A stretch of 64,000 bases of DNA from contig CAZMMQ010000014.1 of the NCBI GenBank assembly GCA_964567435.1, positions 1 through 64,000 of the forward strand. Reading direction: 5' to 3'. The position numbers were made by a program, and so were the translations under genes. The notes beneath the pieces are model-generated. The model saw only the letters and a list, made by a program, of their open reading frames with translations. It searched no databases and was not told the DNA's origin. The first letter of the stretch is position 1; the number at the start of each line of letters is the position of its first letter. Shown one piece after another: positions 7,646 to 16,979 of this stretch. This stretch comes from RFSX01 sp964567435. Its GTDB lineage: Bacteria > Bacteroidota > Bacteroidia > Chitinophagales > Saprospiraceae.

Positions 7646-9336
7646 TGAATTGTGTTATATCAGCTTATAAGATATATCCTATTTTATTACTTGCGATGCT
7701 TATCAACGCATCTATACCTCTTCATGCCCAAATTATCCTCACACACCCTACACGAATCACTCAACTGGATCTGGATACTAGTGAAACCCTATTAGTTACT
7801 GACAAGGACGGTATAACATATATCCAAGGAAGATATAAGCTAGTAAAGAGGGAGCATGCTACTAAGCCAACCAATTTTAATGGCTATAGAATTAAAGACA
7901 ACGAACTCATCCATACCACTGGAGATGTGTATACGAAGATTAATTTGAATTTTACACCACAGGCGCTAACCCTTCTCGGCACCCGACCAATGATGGCCTC
8001 CGACGATGGTTTGTGGATATTGGATAACAACCAAGCCAAACGATATTATGTGCCTGGCCAAAACTTTCCAACAGATATACAAAATCTGACAGTACAGGGG
8101 TCGCTGGTGACTATTATTGATGGTAGCCAATCTTTACATGTCTATGATACCTTGCACCAAGTATTGACTTATATAGATGGGAAAGTGACTGATGCGATTA
8201 TGGACAAATGGCAGTGCCTGTGGTATACAGATGGTCAGCGCCTTTATCAGAATAATCGGTTTGTATCTGATAAGCCACCACACCTACAAAATCTCAAAAT
8301 TGTAGATCGAGCAGCTCGTGTCGTCGAATCTCCTCATATAATCAAAGAAAACGCAGAAGACTACCGTATTACTTATCAGGGGCAATATAGTCCCAGCTAT
8401 CATGACCTACACTATGCCTACAGATATGACAATCAGGACTGGATAGGTCTGGGAGGTGCAGAATCTTTTCAATTGTCAAATCTACAGCCTGGCAAACACC
8501 AACTATTTGTCAGGGCAAAAGGACTTGAAAGCACAAATAGTGCTGTAGTCCACTCATTATCATTTGAAATAGCAGGGACAGATTATTCTTATCTGATAAG
8601 ATGGGGGATAGGGCTCTTGCTCGGACTGCTTGGGTTATCATTCTTAGGTAGTCTGAGGACCAGATCTCAGATGAAGTCACTCGCTGAAGAAAAGGAGAAA
8701 ATTGAAATGCAACTAGCATTAGTCAACGAAAAACAGAAGCTAGGCCAAGCTCAGATGAATCCCCATTTCTTGTTCAATGCACTCAATGGCATTAGTGGAT
8801 TGATTGCATCTAAAGATCTGGCGCAGGCCAGGAAGTCTTTGCAGTCTTTTAGTAAGATGATGCGGGCAGTCTTGGAAGGCAGTAGATCACAGTCGATTTC
8901 TATAGGGGAAGAAATACAATTTCTGAACAGTTATCTGAAGTTGGAGCAAATGTTGCGGCCTGATAGTTTTGAATTTACCATTAATTCAGAATTGCCTAAC
9001 GAAACACTTATTCCGCCTATGATTATCCAACCCTTTGTAGAGAATGCTGTGATCCATGGTATAGGAGGATTAGATAGGGTAGCAATGATTCAGGTTAACA
9101 TACAGGAGTATGGACAATATGCATTAGTTACTGTAATCGATAATGGTAAGGGAAGAAAAAAAGCGAATGCCAAGAAAACTTCATCACACAAATCAGCGGC
9201 AATTAGCATTGTAGAGCAGAGATTAAGTCTTTTGGACAAGTGGTCAGCCAAACCACATATAAGCTATGATGACCTGATGAATGATAATCAGAACAGCATA
9301 GGGACCAAAGTCACTATACAAATCACTAAATTGTGA
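7645..9336 (+). CDS. LytS-type sensor histidine kinase with Y_Y_Y periplasmic domain
   Basis: A 563-residue kinase. A signal peptide (about 1-28) leads into a beta-rich sensor region that looks like a reduced two-component propeller, ending in a Y_Y_Y-like Ig domain (about 240-310). One membrane helix (about 317-337) and a short coiled coil (340-370) follow, then the His_kinase domain with QMNPHFLFNALNGI (His374) and a HATPase_c domain with PPMIIQPFVENAVIHG and DNGKGR. This is the LytS/YehU class that signals to LytTR regulators, and the partner gene starts 3 bp after its stop. The sensor is shorter than the roughly 14-repeat propellers of hybrid Bacteroides sensors. The ligand is unknown. 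Confidence 0.92.
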   Translation: MNCVISAYKIYPILLLAMLINASIPLHAQIILTHPTRITQLDLDTSETLLVTDKDGITYIQGRYKLVKREHATKPTNFNGYRIKDNELIHTTGDVYTKINLNFTPQALTLLGTRPMMASDDGLWILDNNQAKRYYVPGQNFPTDIQNLTVQGSLVTIIDGSQSLHVYDTLHQVLTYIDGKVTDAIMDKWQCLWYTDGQRLYQNNRFVSDKPPHLQNLKIVDRAARVVESPHIIKENAEDYRITYQGQYSPSYHDLHYAYRYDNQDWIGLGGAESFQLSNLQPGKHQLFVRAKGLESTNSAVVHSLSFEIAGTDYSYLIRWGIGLLLGLLGLSFLGSLRTRSQMKSLAEEKEKIEMQLALVNEKQKLGQAQMNPHFLFNALNGISGLIASKDLAQARKSLQSFSKMMRAVLEGSRSQSISIGEEIQFLNSYLKLEQMLRPDSFEFTINSELPNETLIPPMIIQPFVENAVIHGIGGLDRVAMIQVNIQEYGQYALVTVIDNGKGRKKANAKKTSSHKSAAISIVEQRLSLLDKWSAKPHISYDDLMNDNQNSIGTKVTIQITKL

Positions 9337-9339
9337 TAC

Positions 9340-10065
9340 GTGACACAGATAAGAGCCATAATAATAGATGACTTGCCACTGGCGATAGCTAGTCTCAAGG
9401 CAGACTTAGAGGCCTATGCTGAAGTGGAGATTCTGGGAGAGGCAACGAATGTAGTGTCTGGGGCAAAACTCATTAAAGCGGTCAAGCCTGATGTGGTTTT
9501 TTTGGACATACATCTGGGAGAGGGGAATGGATTTGATGTCTTGGAGATTGTAGACCACTCTAATATTCAAATTATCTTCACAACGGCCTCCAAAGACTAT
9601 GCTATTAAGGCTTTCCAGTTTAAAGCAACCGATTATTTGCTCAAGCCAGTCGATTCTGAGTTGCTAAGTAAAGCCATCGAGAAGGTCAAAGAAGGAATAG
9701 ACACTGCACAATCAGGCACTCTGAAAGAACGCGAATCAGATACCATTACTCTCAATACTCAGGAAGAGATCAGAGTCCTAACGATTTCAGATATAGTCAG
9801 ACTGGAGTCTATGGGAAACTATACCACATTTTATACTAGGAATGGACACAAAATCTTGGTCACTAAAACGATGAGAGATTTTGAAAAGGTATTGGGTGAT
9901 AGATTTTTACGGGTGCATCAGTCTCATCTTGTTCACAGGCAACATATAAGTGCATATATCAAGACGGAAGGCGGTTATCTAAAGATGTCTGATGATTCTG
10001 AAATACCCGTCTCGGTAAGGAAGAAGTCCTATGTTATAGATGAACTAAAAGGAATGTCCCTCTAG
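9340..10065 (+). CDS. LytTR-family response regulator
   Basis: A 241-residue response regulator with a receiver domain (about 1-120: acidic pair DD at 10-11, phospho-acceptor in FLDIHLG at Asp56, Lys in LLKPVD) and a LytTR DNA-binding domain (about 140-240: VRLESMGNYTTFYT, FLRVHQSHLVH). The start is GTG, three bases after the stop of the kinase gene. LytTR proteins bind direct repeats about 10 bp apart and usually activate adjacent or envelope genes. The target here is unknown; the hydrolase gene heading the operon may be part of the same response. Confidence 0.93.
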   Translation: MTQIRAIIIDDLPLAIASLKADLEAYAEVEILGEATNVVSGAKLIKAVKPDVVFLDIHLGEGNGFDVLEIVDHSNIQIIFTTASKDYAIKAFQFKATDYLLKPVDSELLSKAIEKVKEGIDTAQSGTLKERESDTITLNTQEEIRVLTISDIVRLESMGNYTTFYTRNGHKILVTKTMRDFEKVLGDRFLRVHQSHLVHRQHISAYIKTEGGYLKMSDDSEIPVSVRKKSYVIDELKGMSL

Positions 10066-10068
10066 TTG

Positions 10069-10377
10069 TTAGTTGTTACTGGATTTAAGAATTTTCTCAA
10101 ATTTCTTCTCGTATTCCTCCTTCTTAGAAGTGAGAAGCATACCATTATCATTGTAGTCATCATCTTTCAGGATAATTTCATTAGCTTTTTCTCTGGTCAT
10201 TTTAACCAGATAATGCTTATCTGCAGTCTCATACGGTAAGGCGCTGATTAGATGTTTCTTATGATTCTTAAAGCTTATTAGATGCTTTTCAAATCCATAT
10301 GGGTAATTGAGTTTTATCTGCTGCTGAATATCCTCATCGAGTTTTTCAAACTCTGTAATTACTTTGGGTTTGCTCAT
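10069..10377 (-). CDS. Small conserved Bacteroidota protein of unknown function
   Basis: A 102-residue acidic/basic soluble protein, MSKPKVITEFEKLDEDIQQ...; the middle ALPYETADKHYLVKM and KDDDYNDNGML segments are typical of a short family widespread in Bacteroidota that databases sometimes label as DNA primase without evidence. No catalytic motif, signal or membrane segment is visible. It is convergent with the LytTR regulator, with 3 bp between the stop codons. Confidence 0.75.
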   Translation of the reverse strand: MSKPKVITEFEKLDEDIQQQIKLNYPYGFEKHLISFKNHKKHLISALPYETADKHYLVKMTREKANEIILKDDDYNDNGMLLTSKKEEYEKKFEKILKSSNN

Positions 10378-10598
10378 GGGTAAATTAAATTAAGTCGAAT
10401 TATATCTAGGCTTTGAAAATTGTGTCTCTAGGGGCTAAGTAAGTATTAATAATTTAAATTATCGGTAAAAAGTGTATGTAATTTTGTAATAATATCTTTT
10501 TAGCCTTTGAATGTCGATATAAAACCGCTAACATATAGATTGCTGCACGTTAAAGGGTGTTTTAACATAGCTTTTATGTGTACTATTTATCACGTATG

Positions 10599-10634
10599 AA
10601 AAAAGGCGACTACATTGGTGTATTGCAGTCGCCT
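10599..10634 (-). terminator. Rho-independent terminator of the HYR-protein gene
   Basis: An 11-bp stem with one mismatch (arms 10604-10614 and 10624-10634, AGGCGACT...AGTCGCCT) is followed on the minus strand by six T (10599-10604). It lies 26 bp downstream of the stop codon at 10660. Confidence 0.85.
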
Positions 10635-10659
10635 AATCTAAATAAGTTTTATCAAAACT

Positions 10660-13110
10660 TTACATCTTCATAATCCTTAAGGTATCTCTTTCTCCATCTT
10701 TATATTGAATCATCATTATGTATAGACCTCTGTCATATGCTGATAAGTCCATTACCTGATGACCAGATTTTGTGTTTGTATTATTTGAGACGATTTTGCC
10801 TTCTGCGCTAATGATTTGCATAGTGACGATATCTCTGTCTGTCGGTATGATAACATTAAGTACATCCGATACTGGATTAGGGTATACTTTTAGATCATCA
10901 TTTTGTGACACTGTAATAGTTGTTGAAGCCACTTCATTGTTGGTGACTATAATTGTTGCATCTTCAGGTTGCTCCTCTACAGTTGTATTTTCCGCTTCAT
11001 CGGCAGCACCGAGCGCTAATTGATCAGGATTATTCAAGACAATTTTGCCACCACTAAGTGGGTCAATATCTACGAGTACTTGAAAACTGCATGTGGCCAT
11101 GTACCCACATTCGTCCTGAGCCTGATAAGTAATCAATGTTTTGGATTGTCTAAAGAAATTGGATCCAGGAGGTGGTCCTTCTATTTGGACCAAACTGACA
11201 CAGTCTACTGGGTCTGCGCATGCAGAGCAGCAAGTGAATACATCTGGCAAATTCCAGTCTATAGAGACTTCTTGTACATCAGTATCTACTCTGACAAAAA
11301 TATCATCTTGGCAGAATAGGGTAATGCCTTCTCTGACGATAATGTCAAAGATGCAGAATTGCTGGAATCCGCATCCATCCGAAATTTCATACTGCACCGT
11401 ATATGTTCCTGGAGGAAGTTGGTCTCCAGGTTGAGGCCCAGATATCTGAATAACATTTTCACAAGGAATTTCCATGACAAACTCCAACTTAGTATCATTC
11501 TCTACATCATTCCATAACCCATTTGCCTTTATTAACTCTACTACATCCTGGTTATTTGCATTATTAGGCTGATTGACAAACCAATTGGTAAAGCTTGAAT
11601 TGGACCCATCCTGCCACTCAAATTTACCTTCTGAAGCAAAGTCATTATATCCAATCATTGCAGTAGGAGAGATGATATTCGCAGCAAGGAAAGAATTTTC
11701 TAACTCGTTATTGATCGTGGCTAGATTTCCGCCATTTCTTTTTGCTCTTCTTACAGCCTCATCGTATGTAAAGAAGCCTGTACTACAGTAATAGTTAGAG
11801 CCTCGGAATGTACCCATGAAGATAAATCCATTGATATGTTCTCCTCTTCTGCATACATCGCAAGTGCCGGTATATTCAGGCACTTTCCAATCGACGGAGG
11901 CTACTCCACCTGGTCCGCAAGTCACCTCTATATCGTTAGGGCAATCTTCAAAGTTGGCATCGTCCAATACAGACACTTTAAAAGAACATGTCGCTTCATT
12001 CTGGCAAGCATCTCTTGCTGTATATATTATTGTGGTTATACCTACTGGAAATATTCCACCAGGACTGATATTACTCGTTAAGGTTATAGCATTAGCATTA
12101 TCACTGGACACTGCAATTGGGTCAGCCCAATGTACAGGCACAAAATTGTTGGCAACATTTATATCAGTAGGACAATTAAATAACTGAACGGCTGACATAT
12201 CCTTTACCTCTATTCTCTGCGTACAAGAAAAAGTTTCTTGTGACATATTAGCAAATCGACCTGTCCATAATCTTTCTATGGTCATTTGACCTTGGCACTG
12301 CCCTAATATTTCTCTGTCAGAAAAAGAAGCACTCAACATCCCGCAATTCATATTACCAGAGAAAGCTGACGCAACACCTAGAGCTTGTGGGCTTAGGTCA
12401 CTGCCTATGTCTACACAGACATCATCAGGACAGGATACATGACAGTCAGCACATAGTACTTCAACGGTAAATGAAACGTTGGAAAAATTACCGCAAAAAT
12501 CAAAAGCGGTGTATGTAATCGTATATAGACCCTCTGGAAAAAAATCACCACTCACTAAATCTAGCACTAAGCCATTTCTTTCCACTACAAAATCTAATGA
12601 AACAATTAGGTGGTTGTCAAAAACTCTAGGAGTAGCCCATCTAACCCTAGTGGTACAGTTAATTGTACCTGGCGTCATATTAGTTGTGTAGATAACTTGA
12701 TCAGAAGGAAAAGAGGTGAATACTGGATCCTCTTCATCTATTTGTTTGATTGTCTGATGGCAGGTATCCACTAAAGCAGAGTTGTTAGGATCTTCTGCCC
12801 TCCAAATTCGGGTATAGGTTCTGTGACAATTATTTATGATTTCTATCTCATCTCGAAATGTGACAATTGGTTGGCCACAATTTGGTCCACCAGGAGAAGC
12901 AACTGGATATCCAGTTCTATTTGGGTGAGCACTTTCAGAAGGCTTAATCCACACAAATGGTGGGCAGCTTATTATTGGTTTTTGGTCACACATCTCCATC
13001 TCTGGATTGTAAGACTTGTTGCTTTGTATCTTTTTGGAGTTGGCAGAAGCTGTGTTCGCTAATAAGAATATACTTAATAGCGTAATGATAAGGTTTCGGG
13101 TATATCCCAT
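10660..13110 (-). CDS. Secreted multidomain HYR / C-type lectin protein with T9SS sorting domain
   Basis: An 816-residue extracellular protein. A signal peptide (1-23) precedes a cysteine-rich series of HYR-type immunoglobulin-like modules (about 125-217, 305-382, 550-592 and 595-690; repeated phrases such as YTITYTAFDFCGN and TTIIYTARDACQN). Between them sits a C-type lectin-like domain (about 428-550) with YDEAVRRAKRNGGNLATINN, IGYND, FEWQDGS and LWNDV. The C-terminus (about 745-816, VYPNPVSDVLN...IMKM) is a Por secretion-system sorting domain. The architecture suggests a surface adhesin or carbohydrate-binding protein for attachment. The lectin domain retains WND but the usual EPN/QPD calcium motif is represented only by QPN, so sugar binding is uncertain. 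Confidence 0.9.
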   Translation of the reverse strand: MGYTRNLIITLLSIFLLANTASANSKKIQSNKSYNPEMEMCDQKPIISCPPFVWIKPSESAHPNRTGYPVASPGGPNCGQPIVTFRDEIEIINNCHRTYTRIWRAEDPNNSALVDTCHQTIKQIDEEDPVFTSFPSDQVIYTTNMTPGTINCTTRVRWATPRVFDNHLIVSLDFVVERNGLVLDLVSGDFFPEGLYTITYTAFDFCGNFSNVSFTVEVLCADCHVSCPDDVCVDIGSDLSPQALGVASAFSGNMNCGMLSASFSDREILGQCQGQMTIERLWTGRFANMSQETFSCTQRIEVKDMSAVQLFNCPTDINVANNFVPVHWADPIAVSSDNANAITLTSNISPGGIFPVGITTIIYTARDACQNEATCSFKVSVLDDANFEDCPNDIEVTCGPGGVASVDWKVPEYTGTCDVCRRGEHINGFIFMGTFRGSNYYCSTGFFTYDEAVRRAKRNGGNLATINNELENSFLAANIISPTAMIGYNDFASEGKFEWQDGSNSSFTNWFVNQPNNANNQDVVELIKANGLWNDVENDTKLEFVMEIPCENVIQISGPQPGDQLPPGTYTVQYEISDGCGFQQFCIFDIIVREGITLFCQDDIFVRVDTDVQEVSIDWNLPDVFTCCSACADPVDCVSLVQIEGPPPGSNFFRQSKTLITYQAQDECGYMATCSFQVLVDIDPLSGGKIVLNNPDQLALGAADEAENTTVEEQPEDATIIVTNNEVASTTITVSQNDDLKVYPNPVSDVLNVIIPTDRDIVTMQIISAEGKIVSNNTNTKSGHQVMDLSAYDRGLYIMMIQYKDGERDTLRIMKM

Positions 13111-13285
13111 TACGTAGTTCTTAGTTTTGATAAAATGTAGTCAAACTTCAACACCATTTTGACCATAACTTAGCTTCCAAGTTACATACCAGAAGTGCAG
13201 TTACAACTTTTTATTTCCCAAAATGACAGTTGGTTTACCTAAGAAACTTAATTTAACAATTCAAAAGCGGAACCTTTTTTAGAAC

Positions 13286-13320
13286 AAAAAGAGGCCGGTC
13301 TCCTCTCAGAACCAGCCTCT
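13286..13320 (-). terminator. Rho-independent terminator of the SH3-protein gene
   Basis: GAGGCCGGT (13291-13299) pairs with ACCAGCCTC (13311-13319), one non-canonical pair, followed on the minus strand by five T (13286-13290). Confidence 0.85.
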
Positions 13321-13345
13321 AATAATGGCAAAATCTGTTTATCTT

Positions 13346-14083
13346 CTAGAATACATCACAGCCATGATGAAATGAAGTCACCAATATCTTGACACTGCCA
13401 TCTTCCATCTTTCTCAATTGAATAGGATCGTCCACATTGACTTTGATTCTGTATATGTCTCCATCATTGTCAGGTATAAAAACTGACTCTCTTTCAAATG
13501 ATACTCTCTCTGGCTGAGTGAGCAATAAGGACTTGACCAAGTTATATGCCTCCTCCAGTGCTGTATCAGGCATGTCTAGTATAACGGTGAAATCATATTT
13601 GGTATCCCTTCTTGTAAGGGTCATCCCATGCTCCATATGCTGAGTTATTCTATATAACCCTTCAGTGACCAACGTATCTTGCCTTTTTACTTCGTCAAAA
13701 TTGTGCTCGGCCCAAGATATCAAAGGATAGGTAATATCAAGATCATCCTGTGTCAACTCAAAATCATAAGTCGGCACTGGTAAATCCGATATAAATCCAC
13801 CAAAAAGGTAGCCTTCAAGCCCATCATAGTTCACTCTAGCCCAATGACCACTCATCCATTCTATTTGCTGAGCAGTCTTTGTCATGTGGACTAGAGTCAC
13901 TTTTTCTCCATAGGGTACAATAGTCAATACTTCTGACTGCGTGGTTGGTTCTAGTCTCAATTTGAGTCCAGAAGGTGCATAGACATGGAAAGTAGATAAA
14001 TCCCTTTCTTCGTCTGGACAATGGCTGCCCATCATTAGGTTTGAAAATAGCGCTAAGGTCAATAATGCAATTATGTATCTCAT
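13346..14083 (-). CDS. Exported protein with bacterial SH3 domain
   Basis: The ATG at 14083 is chosen because it gives a clean signal peptide (MRYIIALLTLALFSNLMMG); the frame is open upstream to 14152 but those 23 residues are hydrophilic and look non-coding. The mature part starts with a bacterial SH3 domain (LKLRLEPTTQSEVLTIVPYGEKVTLV ... WARVNYDGLEGYLFGGFISDL), which usually binds peptidoglycan. About 150 C-terminal residues are unassigned and end in HHGCDVF. The gene is monocistronic with its own terminator. A role in cell-wall association is inferred from the SH3 domain only. Confidence 0.85.
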   Translation of the reverse strand: MRYIIALLTLALFSNLMMGSHCPDEERDLSTFHVYAPSGLKLRLEPTTQSEVLTIVPYGEKVTLVHMTKTAQQIEWMSGHWARVNYDGLEGYLFGGFISDLPVPTYDFELTQDDLDITYPLISWAEHNFDEVKRQDTLVTEGLYRITQHMEHGMTLTRRDTKYDFTVILDMPDTALEEAYNLVKSLLLTQPERVSFERESVFIPDNDGDIYRIKVNVDDPIQLRKMEDGSVKILVTSFHHGCDVF

Positions 14084-14233
14084 AATATTAGGTTTTGAGA
14101 GAGGGACATCATTTGTTAATGATTCTTCCCTCTGATTAACAATTCTGATCACTCTGGATCAATTGACAATACGAATATGAGATGGAACGAGTGCTGATGG
14201 CTGGACAACTGATTATCCGTTATCCTTTTTCGA

Positions 14234-14872
14234 TTAGTCGTTAAATATATCTGAGAGAAGTGTAGTGATTTCGCTGGTTATCATCGCTGTTGCACCCCAC
14301 AAGGTGTCCCCAAAGAGATCGTAGTAGGGTGCCTTAGGCAAGACAGTATTCCTGACATGGATGTCTTTTATACCCTTGGTTGCACCACTTATAAGGGTCT
14401 TAAGTGGAAAGGAGATAGGATAGGCTACTTCGTCTGGTTCAGGCATAAAGACGGGTACATGGTCCATAATGGCCAAATAGGGTTGTACAAAGAAGTCACT
14501 CACATATACATATATAGATGTTAGAGGTCCTAATAGCTCTATTTGTTCTCTTCCAATGCCCAGCTCTTCTTGGAGTTCTCGTAGGGCTGCATCCGTGAGA
14601 TTGGCATCTGTCGGGTCCAGTTGTCCCCCAGGGAAAGAGATTTGTCCTTTATGTATGTCTTCTGGATATCTACTTGTCCGTTTGATGTATGCCAGATGAT
14701 ATTCTTGTTCTTTATTCGGGTGTATGAGTGCGACAACGCCAGCCTGCTTACTACTCGGTTTGGCCTGAGTGTATTTTTCCCTTACTGTTGGTGCCATCTT
14801 GTACTGTGCCTCCACACCGGGAAGATGGTCCATCTTTGATTTTATCCTTGCTACTAAAGTACTGTAGTCCAT
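14234..14872 (-). CDS. Nudix hydrolase, CoA-pyrophosphatase (NudL-like) family
   Basis: A 212-residue Nudix protein. The Nudix box is GGQLDPTDANLTDAALRELQEELGI (about residues 81-105, with the REL-EE-G core), preceded by HKGQISFPGG, the UPF0035 signature of NudL/PCD1-type enzymes that cleave coenzyme A and its derivatives into phosphopantetheine and 3',5'-ADP. Metal-binding glutamates of the box are present. Substrate assignment comes from the signature and is not proven. Soluble, no signal. It is followed by the restriction-modification genes on the same strand, separated by 84 bp. Confidence 0.88.
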   Translation of the reverse strand: MDYSTLVARIKSKMDHLPGVEAQYKMAPTVREKYTQAKPSSKQAGVVALIHPNKEQEYHLAYIKRTSRYPEDIHKGQISFPGGQLDPTDANLTDAALRELQEELGIGREQIELLGPLTSIYVYVSDFFVQPYLAIMDHVPVFMPEPDEVAYPISFPLKTLISGATKGIKDIHVRNTVLPKAPYYDLFGDTLWGATAMITSEITTLLSDIFND

Positions 14873-14956
14873 GTGAGGGCGAAGGTAAGAAAAGCAGTAG
14901 CTATTAGATCGGTTATATCTGGAGTGCTGACATAGCAGGGAGAATATTTCACCCTG

Positions 14957-15949
14957 TTAGTAAGGACCTAAGAATTTGTCTCCATTGAAATGGATCAAAT
15001 GATCAGGATTGTCTGCAATCCAAACTTCAGTTTCCCAAGCTACATCTATCATGAATTTTCTGAAAGTTGCTCTATCCAAGAATGCAGTAACATAAACAAC
15101 ATCTGTTTTGCATTTTTTGGTTAGTTTCTGAAGTTGTATCAATCTTATTTCACTAATAGGGCCAGATGAATGGACAGCTTCAATTAAGTAGATCCAATTT
15201 TTCTTTTTTGAGTATGCTACAATATCAGGAAGTTCATCATGAGACATTTCGAAGAAATTCAATTTCTTCAATTTTTCTTTTTCAAGATGAAGATACTTGT
15301 CTGAAGTATCACCGACATACAGTACTTCAGCACCATGGCCATACCTCGGCAAGAATTCTTCAATTATTGCTTTTTGAAGATCATTGTGTTCGCCAACTGA
15401 AAATTTCAAGTTTTTCTTACCTACTGCAACTTTTATTTTCTTTATCGTTCTCAATCTCTTTAACTTCTCCTTTAAGGGTTTAATTCCTTTTAAGGATTTT
15501 TTGGTTGCTTTCTCCCAATCCTTGCTGCCATATGTACTAAGTAGTTTTTTGTAGAGAGGTGAAATATTGTAACCTCTAGTCGAATCATTAGTTGCCGATT
15601 TTGGTTTAGACTGAATTACGATTTCGGCAGTTGTGAGTAGTTTCAAATCTTTTCTTCGGATATCATCATAAGAACCTGAGCTAATTTCCTCTTTGAATTG
15701 CTTGTTCACAAATTCAATTATCTCTCTTGTTTTGAGGTTTGAATCTTTTGGCTTTTTAATGTTACCGATTTTAGTAATTCCACCGCAGGCAAGAAAAGCG
15801 ATTGCCATTCTTTCAATTCTTCTTGATGTGCCATCAATGGGAATACCAAACGTGTCAAGAATGTAAAGAGTATGATTAATTAACTCTTGAACTTTCTTGG
15901 TCTTCTTTTCAAATGTTTTGCCTTTAGTTATATAATCCTTCACTTTCAA
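14957..15949 (-). CDS. Type II restriction endonuclease, BsuBI/PstI family
   Basis: A 330-residue protein. The C-terminal half is diagnostic of the BsuBI/PstI family: YVGDTSDKYLH (211-221), HDELPDIVAY with Asp242, IYLIEAVHSSGPIS with Glu257 (a PD-(D/E)xK-like core), and the closing ETEVWIADNPDHLIHFNGDKFLGP. The N-terminal half (about 1-150) corresponds to the family's helix-turn-helix DNA-recognition part. The founding members cut CTGCAG, so that is the first target to test, but specificity can drift. The start ATG lies inside the last codons of the methyltransferase gene (26-bp overlap), a coupled order that makes the methylase first. Confidence 0.9.
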   Translation of the reverse strand: MKVKDYITKGKTFEKKTKKVQELINHTLYILDTFGIPIDGTSRRIERMAIAFLACGGITKIGNIKKPKDSNLKTREIIEFVNKQFKEEISSGSYDDIRRKDLKLLTTAEIVIQSKPKSATNDSTRGYNISPLYKKLLSTYGSKDWEKATKKSLKGIKPLKEKLKRLRTIKKIKVAVGKKNLKFSVGEHNDLQKAIIEEFLPRYGHGAEVLYVGDTSDKYLHLEKEKLKKLNFFEMSHDELPDIVAYSKKKNWIYLIEAVHSSGPISEIRLIQLQKLTKKCKTDVVYVTAFLDRATFRKFMIDVAWETEVWIADNPDHLIHFNGDKFLGPY

Positions 15950-16979
15950 ATAGAGTTAATTGGTCTGTACCATCTAATGAATAAGAATTGTCTTGTTCAC
16001 CTTGGAGATATTTCTTAATTGAAGAAGCTAGATTATAAGCAAAGATTGGAGCAACGGCATTTCCAATTTGATTGTATTGACTGGTTTCATTTCCTTGAAA
16101 GTCAAACCAATCAGGAAAACTCTGAAGTCTTGCAGCTTCTCTCACCGTAATCCTACGTCTTCTTCCGTCTTTAAGTCGAACACGATGCATATCACCTGTC
16201 GCACCTGCAAGATTTCTGCATGTCAATGTTCTAGCAGGTCTATCTAAATATAAATCCCTAGGGTTAATACACTTGGATGCCTTTTCATATTTAGCAACAT
16301 ACGCATCCATAGATTTGGTGAAAAATTTTGAATTTTCATCGAATTGAAATGCCAATTCTCCTAAGGCATCTCCTGCTGTTAATTTTCTATCACTTCTTCT
16401 CGGAAGATTAATTTTTTCCTTGGCACCAACTACAATCACTCTTTCTCTATTTTGGGGTACATCATAGTGTTTAGCATTCATCAAAGCATAACTTATTTTA
16501 TATCCCAAGCTAGTAAGAGCTTCAATCACTTCTATTAAATACCATTTGTTCTTGTAAAGCATCCCTCTTACATTCTCGAAAAGAAATACTTCTGGATTCA
16601 ACTGCTCAACTGCTTCTATAAAAATTGGAAATCCATCTCTGGAATCTTTTAGTCCCATTTGATTTCCTCCAACGCTAAATGGTTGACAAGGAGGGCCACC
16701 AATAACTATATCTGCCTTGTCGTACCTTGTGTTCACACTTAGTTTTTCACAATGGCAGTCACCAATCAAGTTAGCATTGTAGGTCTTTGTAGCATTTTCA
16801 TTCATCTCATAGCCTACTGTCTCAAATCCTAAAGCCTCAAATCCAAGAGAGAGGCCTCCACAGCCTGCAAATAGGTCTAACACATTGATGTTCAGGTCTT
16901 TATCCGTCCAAGGACTTAGCTTTTCATCAATTTCTTCCCAATACTTCATACATCTAAGATAATAATATATGATCTTCAT
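15924..16979 (-). CDS. DNA (cytosine-5) methyltransferase of the restriction-modification system
   Basis: A 351-residue C5-methyltransferase with the ordered motifs: I VLDLFAGCGGLSLGF (33-47), IV GGPPCQPFS with catalytic Cys98, VI ENVRGM (135-140), VIII QNRERVIVVG, a short target-recognition region with ARTLTCRNLAG and HRVRLKDGRRRRITVREAARLQSFP (IX), and X QYNQIGNAVAP. It transfers a methyl group from S-adenosylmethionine to cytosine in the recognition site and protects against the overlapping endonuclease. An alternative start is Met11 (16949). The prototypes M.PstI and M.BsuBI are N6-adenine methylases, so a C5 enzyme beside a PstI-type nuclease is unusual. Confidence 0.93.
   Translation of the reverse strand: MKIIYYYLRCMKYWEEIDEKLSPWTDKDLNINVLDLFAGCGGLSLGFEALGFETVGYEMNENATKTYNANLIGDCHCEKLSVNTRYDKADIVIGGPPCQPFSVGGNQMGLKDSRDGFPIFIEAVEQLNPEVFLFENVRGMLYKNKWYLIEVIEALTSLGYKISYALMNAKHYDVPQNRERVIVVGAKEKINLPRRSDRKLTAGDALGELAFQFDENSKFFTKSMDAYVAKYEKASKCINPRDLYLDRPARTLTCRNLAGATGDMHRVRLKDGRRRRITVREAARLQSFPDWFDFQGNETSQYNQIGNAVAPIFAYNLASSIKKYLQGEQDNSYSLDGTDQLTLFESEGLYN

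Noticed and set aside
11816..12187. Several open frames (up to 123 codons) antisense to the HYR/lectin gene
   Set aside because: The minus-strand frame encodes recognisable domains throughout; the plus-strand frames have no signals or homology.
14933..14956. A short hairpin (CAGGG...CCCTG) after the restriction endonuclease gene
   Set aside because: The stem is short and interrupted and no T-run follows on either strand, so I do not call a terminator.
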